DNA of 64,000 bases from Candidatus Sodalis endolongispinus (GCF_018777395.1 NZ_JAFJYC010000002.1:62001-126000), one strand, 5' to 3'. Shown: positions 8,917 through 19,463, numbered from the stretch's first letter. Made by a program: numbers and translations. Notes: generated from the letters alone by a model not told the origin.

Positions 8917-10789
8917 ATGGCAGAAAGATCTATGGAAATAAAAAATCGTGCCGGATTTCTGGTTTATCTTTCCCGGCTTAATAAATTCCTGACAACCATG
9001 ACCGCCTGGGCGTGCCGCGTGGTATTACTGATTAATGTCCTGGTCGTCTCCACTTCGGTTATCTGGCGGTATGCACTGCATTCCCCGATTGAATGGGCTG
9101 AAGAAATGGCGCGTGCGATGATGATTGCGCTGGTTTTCTTCGGCGTGGCTACTTCCACCGGACGGGGGGGGACATATCGGCGTCGATCTGTTCTTGCGTT
9201 TTATTCCTGAGCGTATCCGCCCGTATATTGTGCATGCCAGTCGCTGGGTTCTGTTTCTGGTTGCCGTTGGCTTGGTCATTTCCAGCTATAGCCTGTTGCA
9301 GGTATCGCGTTTTCAGACCACGGAAACCGGCCTGCCCCAGGTTATTTCGATCACCCCGGTTATGATTGGCGCAGTGGTCATGATGCTGGGGGCGCTGGAG
9401 CATGCCCTGAATGAGCGCATGAAAGTGGTGTTGATAAGCGCTGGCGGCATTGTGCTGCTGGTGCTCCCCGGCTGGTTAAAGGTTTCGCTCATGGCCGACC
9501 CGGCCGCCGCCGCCGCCGGACTCATGCTGATTTGCTTTTTACTCGGCATTCTCGCCGGCGTGCCCATTGCGTTTACGCTTGGCTTGTCCGCCATGGTGTT
9601 TTTTATCTGCGATCCTTCTTTGCCGTTTGTGTTTTTCTCGCAGCAGGTGGTGGCCGGCGCGGATCATTTCGTTTTGCTGGCTATCCCGTTTTTTCTGCTG
9701 GCGGGGGCCGCCATGGAAAATAACGGCATGTCCACGCGCCTGGTGGAACTGGTCGTACGTGGGATGGGGCGTTTTCGCGGCGGACTGAATATGACCACGG
9801 TGCTGTCGATGGCGTTCTTCTCGGGGATTTCCGGCTCGAAGCTGGCGGATGTCGCCGCCGTGGGCGGTGTTTTGATGCCTGCCGTGCGTCGCGCCAACGA
9901 AGACAGCGAAGAGGCCGCCGGGGTGTTCGCCGCCTCGGCAGTGGTGGCGGAAACCATCCCACCCTGCGTCAATTTGATTGTGCTCGGGTTCGTGGCCAAT
10001 ATTTCCATCGGCGCCCTGTTTATCGCCGGATTAATGCCTGCCGCCTGTCTGTTGGTGCTGATGCTGATTGCGGCCAATCGCTTCGGCGGTAAGATAGACA
10101 TTAAGGCAGCCTATCCGCAAATGCGCCCGCGGCTGCAACTGTGGTTAGGCGCAATCGTCGGTTTGGCGATGATTTTCATGATTGGCCGCGGCGTGATGAT
10201 GGGGATAGCCACCTCCACCGAAATCTCCGCCTTCGCCGTGGTGTATGCCATCGTTATCGGCCGGCTGGCGTTTAGAGAATTGACGTTGCGGGCAACGGTG
10301 AAGATGTTCATCGACATCGCGGCGATGTCCGGCGTGCTGTTATTCATCGTCGCCTGCGCCACCAGTCTCTCTTATGTACTGACCATCCAATGATCCCGCA
10401 GCAAATTGCCGAACTGCTGGTAGGCATCGGTCAGTCGCAAGGCGGCTGGGTGTTTCTACTGCTGACCATCTTGATTTTGATTGTTTTCGGCGCCGTGTTG
10501 GGGGGCGCCCGCATTAATCATTTTTTCCCCTATTCTGGTGCCTATTGCCATACAGTTGGGCTTCAATCCGTTGCATTTCGGTATTGTCATGATTCTGGCG
10601 ATGGGCTTTGGTCTGTTTTCGCCGCCGATTGGGCTTGGCTTGTATACCACCTGCGCCATCAGCGGGGTCGAAATGAAAAATGTGATTCGCCCGATGATAA
10701 AATATTTGCTGGTCTCCCTAGGCGGTATCATCCTGATCGCATTGATCCCGACGATATCCACTTGGTTGCCCTGTTTGGCAGGCTATTAA
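8917..10789 (+). pseudogene. Fused TRAP transporter permease (DctQ-DctM), three frameshifts
   Basis: Homology runs through three frames. The DctQ start (ATG 8917) shifts at an eight-G run (9164-9171). The following frame runs without a stop from the DctQ end into DctM, showing a natural DctQM fusion. A second shift lies at about 10390, where the frame ends in LTIQ but homology resumes with IPQQIAELLVGI. A third lies in the G-run at about 10499-10504, where GAVLGGA continues as PALIIFSPILVPIA. Membrane segments of both subunits are obvious. It would have imported the DctP ligand using a sodium or proton gradient. Confidence 0.9.
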
Positions 10790-10868
10790 TGCCGACTTAT
10801 CGAACGGCATAACGGACCCAGCGGTGACGCTTTCAACACACAGAGACGACATAAGGAATAAGGAGCCT

Positions 10869-11914
10869 ATGGCTAATATACGGGATGTCGCCAACCGCGC
10901 GGCGGTCTCTGTCAGCAGCGTTTCCAATGTGCTGAATAATCGAACCAACCAAATGCGTCCTGAGACACTCGCACGTATCCGCCAATCTATGCTCGACATG
11001 AACTATCAGCCTAATCGCATCGCGCAGCAGCTGAAAACCGGGCAAACGCGAATGATAGGGCTACTGGTGCCCTCTATCGTCAACCCGAGCTTTGCCATGT
11101 TGACCAGGGAAATCGATCGTGTAGCCAAGGCCCATCAATATCGCGTGTTGTTAGGCAATACCTATCGGCAAGCGGATGAAGAGCAGGCCTTTTTAGAGGA
11201 TATGTTTGCCCATGGCGTAAAGGGGGTGATCGTGGTGGCCACCGCGATGGACCGGCCGCACTTTGCCAACGCCGCCCGGCAAGGATTAGTCATGGTCAAC
11301 TACGACAGCTTGATGTCCTGCGATTCGCTGCAAGGGCAACCGCCGTTTGACAGTGTCTCGATGGATAACGTCGAAGCCGGGCGTCTTGCCACGGAACATT
11401 TGATTACCCGCGGCTGCCGCCAGTTGGCTTTCGCCACGGAAAGTTCGCTGACAATAAGCCGCTCGCAGAAAATTGAAGGTTTTTTCGTCGCGGCGAAGGA
11501 CCACGGTCTACTAGATCATGCGCTCGTCATTGAGGGGACGGCTGAGGTTGCCTACGGCGATGCGGAGATGACCGAACTGGGGCGGGGGCGCTGGCGGCGA
11601 AAATTCTGCATGCCTCGCCGATGCCGGATGGCGTGGTGGCTATTAACGATGCGCTAGGAATAGGTTTGATGGCGGGTTTACGGCAGGCCGGGGTGCGTAT
11701 ACCGCAGGATATATCGGTTATTGGTATCGATAATATCCCGCTTGCGGATCTAGTGCAGCCGCCGCTGAGTTCGGTGATCCCGCCGTTGGCTGAGATGGTC
11801 AAGATGATGATAAATCGATTGCTCACCCGTATCGAAAATCCCGATCTGGCGCCCGAGGAGTTCCTCTTCGCCCCGCAATTGATCTGTCGACAATCTGTCG
11901 TTGGCGGGGACTAA
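10869..11914 (+). pseudogene. LacI-family transcription regulator, frameshifted
   Basis: Starts at ATG 10869 after AAGGAG. The helix-turn-helix is IRDVANRAAVSVSSVSNVLN, followed by YQPNRIAQQLK (hinge) and a periplasmic-binding-protein-like ligand domain. At the five-G run (11584-11588) one extra base shifts the frame. Removing it joins MTELGR to ALAAKILHASPMPDG, and the rest follows in the frame ending at 11914 (DISVIGIDNIPLADLV). It lies after the TRAP genes and before the SDR gene and was probably their repressor. The palindrome at 7720-7731 is its best candidate operator. Confidence 0.9.
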
Positions 11915-12074
11915 CGACCTATTTTGTTGTTGGCAATACCGACAGCGCGCGTGACGCAGTTATGCCCAAGAACAGGGATAGGCCAGACCGGGCGAGGACC
12001 CTATTGGCGCAGACCCTATCCGGTACCAGACAACAACGTCATTATTTTCATAAAACGAGTTCAGGAGATGTCAA

Positions 12075-12839
12075 ATGGGTAATCTTTCCGGGAAAATCGC
12101 GTTTATTACCGGCGCAGGGCAGGGCATCGGTAAAGCGACGGCAAAAGCACTGATAGAAGCAGGGTGTGATATTTACCTGCATTATTTCAGTGACGATGAT
12201 GGGCCAAAAGAACTGGTCGCACTGGCTACTTCGCTGGGGCAAAGAGCGGCCTATGGACAAGCGGATCTGACCGACAACGAAGACGCTGCAAAATGTACCG
12301 CTGCCGCCGCAGAATTTCTGGGGGGGATGGATATTCTGGTCAACAATGCCGGTGGACTTATCGGCAGAAAATGGCTGGGGGAAATCGATCCGCAATTCTG
12401 GCAGACGGTGATTGACGTGAATGTGACGACAATGTTCAACGTAACGCAAAGCGCGTTACCGTACCTGAAACAGGACCCAGACGGCGCCAGCATTATCAAC
12501 CTGGCCTCGCTGGCGGGGCGCTCCGGCGGGCACTCCGGTTCGCTGGTTTACTCGACGACCAAGGGCGCCATTCTTACCTGGACCCGTTCGCTGGCCGCAG
12601 AGCTCGGCGAGCATGGCATTCGCGTCAACGCGGTGGCGCCGGGTCTTATTCTGGGCACGCGTTTTCACAATGTGCATACCACCCAGGCGTCGGCCGATGA
12701 AACCGTTCGGGCAATTCCGCTGGGCCGGGCTGGCAATGCGGATGACGTTGCGCGCGTCATTTGCTTTCTGGCGTCGGAATATGATGGCTTTATTTCAGGT
12801 GCGACCATCGATATCAATGGCGGCATTTATCGTATGTAA
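12075..12839 (+). CDS. Short-chain dehydrogenase/reductase (SDR) family oxidoreductase
   Basis: Intact, 254 residues, with AGGAG before the ATG. It has the Rossmann motif TGAGQGIGKAT, NNAGG, the catalytic Ser region INLASLAGRSGG and the YSTTK (Tyr-xxx-Lys) active site, plus the classical C-terminal DINGG. It resembles FabG/KduD-type NAD(P)-dependent dehydrogenases acting on sugars or hydroxy acids. Its place between a LacI regulator and an RbsD/FucU mutarotase in a TRAP locus suggests it oxidises the imported sugar or uronate. Substrate not determinable. Confidence 0.9.
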   Translation: MGNLSGKIAFITGAGQGIGKATAKALIEAGCDIYLHYFSDDDGPKELVALATSLGQRAAYGQADLTDNEDAAKCTAAAAEFLGGMDILVNNAGGLIGRKWLGEIDPQFWQTVIDVNVTTMFNVTQSALPYLKQDPDGASIINLASLAGRSGGHSGSLVYSTTKGAILTWTRSLAAELGEHGIRVNAVAPGLILGTRFHNVHTTQASADETVRAIPLGRAGNADDVARVICFLASEYDGFISGATIDINGGIYRM

Positions 12840-12903
12840 TGCAGGGCAGAGACAGCATAATGAACGATATCGGTTGATTATGCGATGAGTTACGGGATGG
12901 AAC

Positions 12904-13326
12904 ATGCTTAAATCTGAAATACTTCATCCGCAGTTGTTGGGCACGCTTGCGCAATGCGGCCATAAAACGATGATACTGATTGCCGACAGTAATTATTCTG
13001 TCGTCACCAATTCATCCACCGGCGCCACCATTGTTTATCTGAATTTTGCGCCGGATATGATTGGCAGTCCTGTCATCCTTGAGAAATTGTTGACCTATAT
13101 TAACGTGGAAAAAGCGACATTGATGGCCTCTCCCGATGATTTTGAAAATACCATCGAAAAAGAATATCAACGCCTGTTGCCCTTTGAGACAGAATATTGC
13201 TGGTTGGAGCGGGATGATTTCTACCATCAGGCGAAATCATCGGAAACGTTATTAGTGATTGCGTCCGGCGAAACCCGGCGATTTGCCAATATTCTGCTTA
13301 CCGTTGGCGTGGTGAGTACCCCCTGA
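12904..13326 (+). CDS. RbsD/FucU family sugar mutarotase (pyranase)
   Basis: Intact, 140 residues, matching the family length. The family interconverts anomers or pyranose/furanose forms of free sugars in the cytosol. Seen: GHKTMILIADSN near residue 19, with the catalytic His, then a central DDFY and the terminal RFANILLTVGV. A mutarotase next to an SDR dehydrogenase implies the pathway starts with a free reducing sugar. It is placed 64 bp after the SDR gene and is probably co-transcribed. Confidence 0.85.
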   Translation: MLKSEILHPQLLGTLAQCGHKTMILIADSNYSVVTNSSTGATIVYLNFAPDMIGSPVILEKLLTYINVEKATLMASPDDFENTIEKEYQRLLPFETEYCWLERDDFYHQAKSSETLLVIASGETRRFANILLTVGVVSTP

Positions 13327-13445
13327 ATCATGTTGACGATGGCGCGGTTGCCAGCAACCTCTTCGTCGGGCTAGTAGCCTAAAAGGGCGCCTCTTTGTTG
13401 TCGCAAGCGAAAAGTAATGGCTGCCAGCATCACCTGCCGATAACC

Positions 13446-13470
13446 AAAAACCTGCCGCCAGCAGGTTTTT
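13446..13470. terminator. Rho-independent terminator after the SDR-mutarotase genes
   Basis: AAAAACCTGC (13446-13455) pairs perfectly with GCAGGTTTTT (13461-13470) around a 5-base loop. The T-run makes it a good terminator on the plus strand, and the matching A-run makes it bidirectional. Confidence 0.7.
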
Positions 13471-13669
13471 CTACCTCTGGGGACGCTTACCGTAAGCGCT
13501 TTGCTTTGACGGTAGCCGGCCGTTTAGCACGCGCGCTCAGCATAATGGCCTATCTGGTTCATCACAGTCACCTCTTATGCTCACCCCGGTTGTGGCTTGC
13601 CCAGGGGCGCAGAGTCGTAACACAGCGCCGCGCTATTTTTGCTGGTGCAGTTACTTTGCGGTTACGGAA

Positions 13670-13696
13670 ATGCCAGCAACAACGCGTTGCTGGCAT
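13670..13696. other. Perfect 11-bp inverted repeat with 5-base loop
   Basis: ATGCCAGCAAC at 13670-13680 pairs perfectly with GTTGCTGGCAT at 13686-13696. No T-run follows. It lies 110 bases before the MFS gene and could be an operator, an RNA stem in the leader, or an intergenic repeat element. I see no gene in 13327-13806. Confidence 0.6.
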
Positions 13697-13806
13697 GATA
13701 ATACAAATAGCGTTGATGGTCTTCACACGCATTGCATCATAAAGACTGAACAGTGCTTATACTCGCTGGCGTTTTCACCTGGCGTTGAACCTGATTCGAG
13801 GTAACT

Positions 13807-15082
13807 ATGAACAGCAGCACTGTTTCACTCCATAAAATCAAACAGTTTGATCTCCCTGTAGCAATACTGCTTGTTTTGCTTGGCTGCGTCCTTTTCTTCT
13901 TTTCTTTTGATCGACATATTGTCTCTATTCTCAAAACCACCCTGATGCATGAAATGGGGGTCGGCAATACCGATTATTCCTTACTAATAACGGCATTTAT
14001 GCTGCCGTACACTATCATGTGTTTTTTCTCCGGGGCACTGGTAGATCGGTATGGCAGTCGCCTTATTATCACCGGGCTGATGGTGTTAATGGCCATCGCC
14101 ACGCTGGTGACCGGTCTTACAACCTCTTTGCATGGCTTGATAGCGTGACGGGTGCTATTAGGGATGGCGGAATCCGGGATTGTACCGGCATTGACGCTTG
14201 CGGTGTTCACCTGGTTTAAAGCGGAGCAGCGCGCTTTTGCTTTTCAGTTAACGAATATTATCCAGTCGCTGGGGCTGATTGTCGGCCCACGTTTGTCGCT
14301 TGGGTCACCCTTTCCAGCGGCTGGCGTTGGGCGTTCTTCATTCCCGCCCTGGCGGGTGTAGTGGTGGGTTTGCTGTGGTTTGTGGCCAGCCGTCGTCCGC
14401 CGGTCGCGGTTGCTGGAGACCAACCTCAACCGGAACGCGCGGATATCACGTTTTTTGCGCGGTATAAATTGGTCTTGACCTCGAAACCCATCTGGGTGCT
14501 TATTTTTGCCCGCCTGCTTACCGATCCGTTCTGGTTTTTCTACCAATATTGGCAGGTCGGTTTTATGCAGGAAAAACTGGGGTTGTCACTCACCCGCGTG
14601 GGTGAATTGATGTGGTTTCCCCCCTCGCCGCCGTGTTCGGCGTGTTGCTGGCGTGTAAGATTTCCGACCGCCTGGTCGCCCGTGGCGTCGAGCCGACGCG
14701 CGCAAGACTGATTATTATCTGGTCGGTAACTTGCCTGGCGCCGCTGGTCTTTTTACTGCCGTCGGTCACCAATGATATAGCGGCTATGGGGATCATGGCC
14801 GTTATCAATTTTATGTGTACGGCCTGGCTGAGTGTGGCGATGATCATGATGGGCGGCCTCGCGCCGAGAATCGCTATTGCGACCGCTATCGGCATTATGA
14901 GTGCATTGGGGGGCATCAGTTCGATTATTTTTAACGGTTTTGTCGGTACGATTATCGATCACTTCGGTTATTCGGTGCCGATTTATGCAGGGGCTTTACT
15001 CCACCCCCTAGGTGCCATCATCCTGGCCGGTTACTTTTTATCAAGAAAAAATAAATTAGCACATCAGGAGCAGAGTTTATGA
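13807..15082 (+). pseudogene. MFS transporter (ACS-like family), one stop and two frameshifts
   Basis: The N-half begins at ATG 13807 with helix 1 and FDRHIVSILKTTL, then a short loop DRYGSR. TGA at 14146-14148 interrupts it, and the same frame goes on with RVLLGMAESGIVPALTLAVF. Near 14288 the frame shifts and continues FVAWVTLSSGWRWAFFIPAL. A second shift at the six-C run 14619-14624 leads to the last helices (ISDRLVARGVEPTRAR). The family imports hexuronates, sugar acids and similar anions. The stop overlaps the next start (ATGA), which couples it to the BNR_4 gene. Confidence 0.88.
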
Positions 15083-15791
15083 AACATGAGGTTATTCACT
15101 CACTGGTGGGTGAGGCGTGCGCAGATTTTACCGTGCTTTTCTGTCTTGTCACACATGAGGAATATTTGTTTGCCGCTTGGTATGATCCACGGCATCGGAT
15201 CACCGTCTGGTGTCGGCCCCCGTCCAGCGAAGCGTGGACAACTTTACAGCCAGAGGGGTTTTGGATTGCTAAACGTAATCGCAATGCCAACATAACCGAC
15301 TATGACTCACATAACTATCTGACGATGGCGATTGACGACGAAGGTCTTATTCATCTGTCCGGGAATATGCATGCCGATCCGTTAATCTATTATCGCTCGG
15401 CTAAACCGCTGGATATCGCCTCCCTGCGCCCGGTGCGGTCAATGGTGGGTGAGCGGGAAGAACGCACCACCTATCCGCTGTTTTTTAAATATGAGAAGGG
15501 ATTGTTATTGTTCCGCTACCGCTACCGCGACGGCTGCAGCGGCAACGGGGATGATATTTATAATTGTTGGGATAGCAAAACGCAGACCTGGCGCCGACTG
15601 TTGGATACGCCGCTGCTCAATGGCGAAGGGGAAAGAAATGGGTATGCCCGACCCCCCGTCCCCGGGCCGGATGGTTATTGGCACATGATCTGGATGTGGC
15701 GGGAAACGCCAGATTGCGAAACTAACAATAACTTGTCTTATGCCAGAAGTCAGGATTTGCTGCACTGGGAAACATCCTCAGGCGAAACGCT
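15079..15791 (+). pseudogene. BNR_4 repeat protein (polysaccharide/oligosaccharide lyase-like), truncated by an IS element
   Basis: About 238 residues remain. Strong family text is present: DSHNYLTMAIDDEGLIHLSG, EERTTYPLFF, GDDIYNCWDSKTQTWRRLLD, LNGEGERNGYARPPVPGPDG and LSYARSQDLLHWETSSGETL. The family (BNR_4) folds as a beta-propeller and is linked to carbohydrate catabolism, including lyases of uronate-rich polymers. No signal peptide is evident, so a cytosolic role on imported oligomers is likely. The coding text ends at the IS border near 15791 and no 3' part is seen after the IS, so the rest is deleted. Confidence 0.8.
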
Positions 15792-17113
15792 TGATCTTGC
15801 CCCGCCATCTCCGTACAGCTTTTGTATCTTAAGTTAACGAAGCCCGCTGCCGCCGGTATTCTCTCGGAGAGTGATATCCCAGCGCGCTGTGCGGATGGTT
15901 TTCATTGTAATGCGTGAAAGCTGCTGCAAGGTTTCGCAGGGCTGTTCTCGCATCCGGTTTTGGCATGAACTCGATATAGTCTTCCTTCATCGTCTTCACG
16001 AACCGTTCGGCCATGCCATTGCTCTGCGGGCTGCTCACCGCTGTTGTGCAGGGCTCCAGATCCAGTTCTCTGGCGAACCTCTGCGTTTCATGCGCGGTAT
16101 ACGCTGAACCGTTGTCCGTCAACCACTACACCGCTGTATCGGGTAACCTGTCGCCGAAGCGCTTTTCTACCGACCTCAGCATCACATCCTGCACGGTCGA
16201 ACTGTCGTAGCCTCCAGTGCTCGCAGCCCAGTCTATGGCCTCTCTGTCGCAGCAGTCCAGTGCGAAGGTGACCCGTAGTTTTTCACCGTTGTCGCAGCCG
16301 AACTCGAAGCCATCTGAACACCAGCGCATATCGCTTTCTGCCACCGCGATCCTGCCCTTATGCTCACGCTTCGGCCGCTCTGGTTTTCAATGTAATAACA
16401 TCAGGTTATGCTCACACATGATCCTGTAAAGTCGTTTCGCATTTACCGGCGGCAGTCCCTCTGCGCGACGTTGTTTACGCAGGATTCCCCACACCCGCCG
16501 ATAGCCGTAGCTGGGCATATCGCTGATGATGTCGAGGATGTCCGACAGTATTTCAGCGTCTGTCCTGCCAGTCGGCAGAACGCTTAATCCGCAGTGACAG
16601 CGGCGCACGCGACACGCTCATGGCGCGGCTGACCTGTGCTATTACAGAAACTTTGCGATCCCCGGCCTTTGGCAACAAGGGCGCGTGCGCTATCCATTTT
16701 CGTGACTGGCCGTACTCCACGGCTTCTTTTAGGATCTCAACCTCCATCGTCTTCTTACCCAGAAGGCGCTGGAGCTCCCGGACCTGCTTCAATGCAGCTG
16801 CAAGCTCAGAGGCAGGAACAACGTCCTCCCCGGCAGCCACGGCGGTGAGGCTTCCTTCCTGATATTGCTTTTTCCACTTAAACAGCAGGCTGGGCTGGAT
16901 ACCGTGCAGTCGTGCGACATGGAAGACATTCATGCCGGGCTCCATCCTCTGCTGAATAATGGCCATTTTTTCCTGAGGAGTTTTACGTTTACGGACTTCT
17001 TGACCTAACAGGATCCGGTCATATCAAAATTGGCGTTAGTGTTAGACATATATTCAAGCCTATCTCTTATCTGGAGATACAGCTACTGTCTGGTGTTTCA
17101 GGGGGATAAATCA
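15792..17113 (-). mobile_element. IS2-group element of the IS3 family, inactive
   Basis: The ends were set by matching remembered IS2 termini. The right end begins near 15792 (TGATCTTGCCCC) and the left end near 17113 (complement TGATTTATCCCCCTGAA). Length is about 1.32 kb, close to IS2. The 5 bases outside the two ends (ACGCT and GTCTT) do not match, so no target duplication is visible. This fits the loss of the 3' part of the BNR_4 gene. The transposase inside is broken. Confidence 0.8.
15829..17049 (-). pseudogene. IS2-type transposase OrfA/OrfB, multiple breaks
   Basis: OrfA homology runs from an ATG at 17049 through a frameshift near 17015 to [16 protein letters not shown], the helix-turn-helix, and [20 protein letters not shown]. 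OrfB homology follows from about 16640. OrfB has an in-frame TGA at about 16384 (after NLMLLH) and an in-frame TAG at 16123-16125 just before WLTDNGS, the second catalytic Asp of the DDE triad. The final part includes [19 protein letters not shown]. Some OrfA/OrfB frame change is natural in this family; the stops are not. Confidence 0.85.
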
Positions 17114-17241
17114 GTCTTTGTAGTTTGTACTTTGAGCTCTGTGAAAGGCGCTTTGTATTCTGTGCAAGGTACGTGGATTCGCTGCTGGGCGACCCGTAGC
17201 GCCTTTAGTGGCAGACCAGGGTCGAGACGGTGGCGCCGTGC

Positions 17242-18197
17242 TTAAGCCAGCACCAGTCGTTTAATCTCCTGCAGCGTGGAAATTCCCTCCATTGGCCACT
17301 TGCGCGAAACCGCCAATTCGCCGCTGGCGTTGGCATAGGTTAGCGCCTCGCTCACCGGATGACCGGCCAGCAGCAGGCTGACAAACGTTGCGCCGAAACA
17401 GTCGCCGGCGCCAGTGGGATCCACCAGCGGCGTCTGGTAGCCAGCGACATGTTGCTCCTGCAGCTCACCTTGCAGCCACTGATAGTGGCTGGCGCCGTTG
17501 CCACCGCGCTTGATGGTAACATGCTGCACGCCTCCCGCCAGCAGGTCGGCCACGATAGCCGCCTCCGACTGATTGCGGCCGTGGTCGAAATACGTCATTT
17601 CCCCTTCGCTTGGCAAAAAAATATCGGTGTATTCCAAAATGTAGTCGAACGCCTGGCGCATCTCGGGGATATTCATCATCTCCTTGCGGATATTGGGATC
17701 GAAGGAAACGGTTACCTGATTGGCCTTGACTATCTGTATCACCTTACGCATGGCGTCAATGATACGAAACGAAAATAGCGACGACCCCATAATATGAAAG
17801 TGCTGGCAGCGCTCAAGCAAGGCGGGTTGAATATGGTCTGGGGAGAGAGGAAACCGCAGGCGCTACTGGGAATATTAAAGATAAAATCCCGCTCGAGGGG
17901 GGGCCGATAACTGACAAACGCGGTGCCGGTGGGGGCTTTATCCACCCGGGTGATGCCTTCGGTTGCCACCCCCTCCTGGCGCAGCCGCTCGATATTAAGT
18001 TCGCCGAAATCGTCGTTGCCGACGCAGCCGAACAACAGCGAGCTGAAGCCCAGCCGGGCGACTTGCGCGGCGAAGATGTCGGGCGCGCCGCTGGGATAGG
18101 GGCCGAGGAACTCGCCGGGCCGGGTGAAGCCCTGGTTATAGTTTTTACAGAGAAATTCTACCAGTAACTCACCTATAGTGCAGATGCTCACAGACAT
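17242..18197 (-). pseudogene. PfkB-family sugar kinase, copy 1, frameshifted
   Basis: The N-part (18197 downward) has SICTIGELLVEFLCKN and PSGAPDIFAAQVARLG. The C-part has SFDPNIRKE and the catalytic DPTGAGDCFGATFV. They are in different frames; one extra base in the CTCTCCCC run near 17845 would restore SPDHIQPALLERCQHFH. The family phosphorylates sugars such as ribose, fructose or tagatose with ATP. It is closely similar to the second kinase at 24580, so the locus had two paralogues. It lies 13 bases downstream of the DeoR gene in the same direction, suggesting co-transcription. Confidence 0.88.
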
Positions 18198-18210
18198 AGC
18201 GTCCCCTTAA

Positions 18211-19029
18211 TCACCAAGTAGAATCCCGATTAGTCCAGGTAAAACACTCATTATTGCTGTAGCGGATGATGAAATCCGACTCGAACAACTGTTGTTGATA
18301 AAATCCGTTCACCGCGCCGCAGGTCACTAAATTGTCCAACTGGGTCAATTGCCCAGCCGGCGCGTGATTACCCTCGGGCGGCGGATAACCGGTGACCAGC
18401 AGTGTTTTCATCTGTGTATTGTCGAGCACCCGCTGGTAATGCGGTGCCAACTGTGGCAGCTCGCCGCTGAGGGCGCCGGTGGCATCCAACGATGTGGCCT
18501 GTAAAATACAGTGTGAAAGCGTGTAATGTTGCACGACGCTGTCCAGCGTTTTGCCGACTAGAACATGGCGGTTGCGGATCAACTCACTGCCCGCCAGGAT
18601 TATCTCGCCATCGATAAACTCATCCGCCAGCAGGGCATGGTGAAGATCGTTAACGATAAGCCGCAGCTTTTTCCGACCGCTCAGCAAGGGGATAATCTTG
18701 CGGGTAATGGCGCCATGCCCCACAAACAGCGTGTCCCGATCGGCCACCAGGCGGGCGCAATGCAGCGCCATTTCCAGTTCCGCGGCGCGGTTGGGCACCT
18801 CGCCGGCCGGCGGTGATACACGCTGTGGCGCGATGGCGGCGGAAATGGCCCCGCCAAACGAGCGTTTCAAATAACCTTGTTGTTCAAGGTAGGCCAAATC
18901 GCCGCGAATAGTGACGCCGGAGACGCCCAGCTGTTCACACAGGCTTTCCACCCGTATCTCTCCCTGTTTTCGTAAAATCTCAGCGATTTTAAGTCGCCGC
19001 TTCAATAAGTTGGATGATTTTCTCGGCAC
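18211..19029 (-). CDS. DeoR-family transcription regulator
   Basis: Intact, 272 residues. The N-terminal helix-turn-helix contains RRLKIAEILRKQGEIRVESL and GVSGVTIRGDLAYLEQQG, followed by the sugar-phosphate-sensing DeoRC domain with VGHGAITRKIIPLL. DeoR regulators repress sugar operons and release DNA on binding a phosphorylated sugar. It is divergent from the aldolase-ABC-kinase operon, with paired operator-like repeats in the gap. It is one of the few complete genes of the cluster, so it may now regulate mostly dead genes. Confidence 0.9.
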   Translation of the reverse strand: MPRKSSNLLKRRLKIAEILRKQGEIRVESLCEQLGVSGVTIRGDLAYLEQQGYLKRSFGGAISAAIAPQRVSPPAGEVPNRAAELEMALHCARLVADRDTLFVGHGAITRKIIPLLSGRKKLRLIVNDLHHALLADEFIDGEIILAGSELIRNRHVLVGKTLDSVVQHYTLSHCILQATSLDATGALSGELPQLAPHYQRVLDNTQMKTLLVTGYPPPEGNHAPAGQLTQLDNLVTCGAVNGFYQQQLFESDFIIRYSNNECFTWTNRDSTW

Positions 19030-19073
19030 GGTGCCATCCTGGATAAGCGGTAAATAGCCTCACTATAGTCCGC

Positions 19074-19094
19074 AAACTTTCCAATTGAAAGTTT
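19074..19094. promoter_or_regulatory. Candidate DeoR operator O1
   Basis: AAACTTTC and GAAAGTTT form a perfect 8-bp inverted repeat around CAATT, 45 bases upstream of the DeoR start. A related 18-base site occurs at 19446-19463, which supports a shared binding site. Confidence 0.5.
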
Positions 19095-19445
19095 CAGGCG
19101 ACCCGAGCCGATGCCCGGAGGGGCGCAGGGGGCCACCCAACCGTGTTGCGCTGCCGTTGGCGATGGCTTCCCGCACGGTGCGCCGGGCAGGTATTGATTA
19201 TTAGAAAATGAAATTAATAATAACCATTAATAATCATTGTCTTAAATCTTGATAATTGTACCATCGCCGCCTGGACAACAGTCTTTTTGCCCCTTTAGGC
19301 GTGGGTACCGGGGGTGGAGAAGCGAGGTCGAATCGCAAAAAAGAGTAACTCTTTCGTTTTACAATAATCATTATTTACGTTTTGTAAGCATTATGCTTAA
19401 ATTTGATCGCTGTCACGCCATCGCCGCGACATAACCCTTATATTA

Positions 19446-19463
19446 AGTTTCAATTTAAAGGTT
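19446..19463. promoter_or_regulatory. Candidate DeoR operator O2 before the aldolase operon
   Basis: AGTTTCAATTTAAAGGTT matches the complement of the O1 core at 14 of 18 positions by eye. It lies about 105 bases before the aldolase ATG at 19569. The rest of 19030-19568 is AT-rich intergenic DNA with repeated AATAATCATT words and no gene. Confidence 0.4.

Noticed and set aside
16636..16862. Plus-strand ORFs inside the IS element
   Set aside because: They are shadows of the transposase frame on the other strand.
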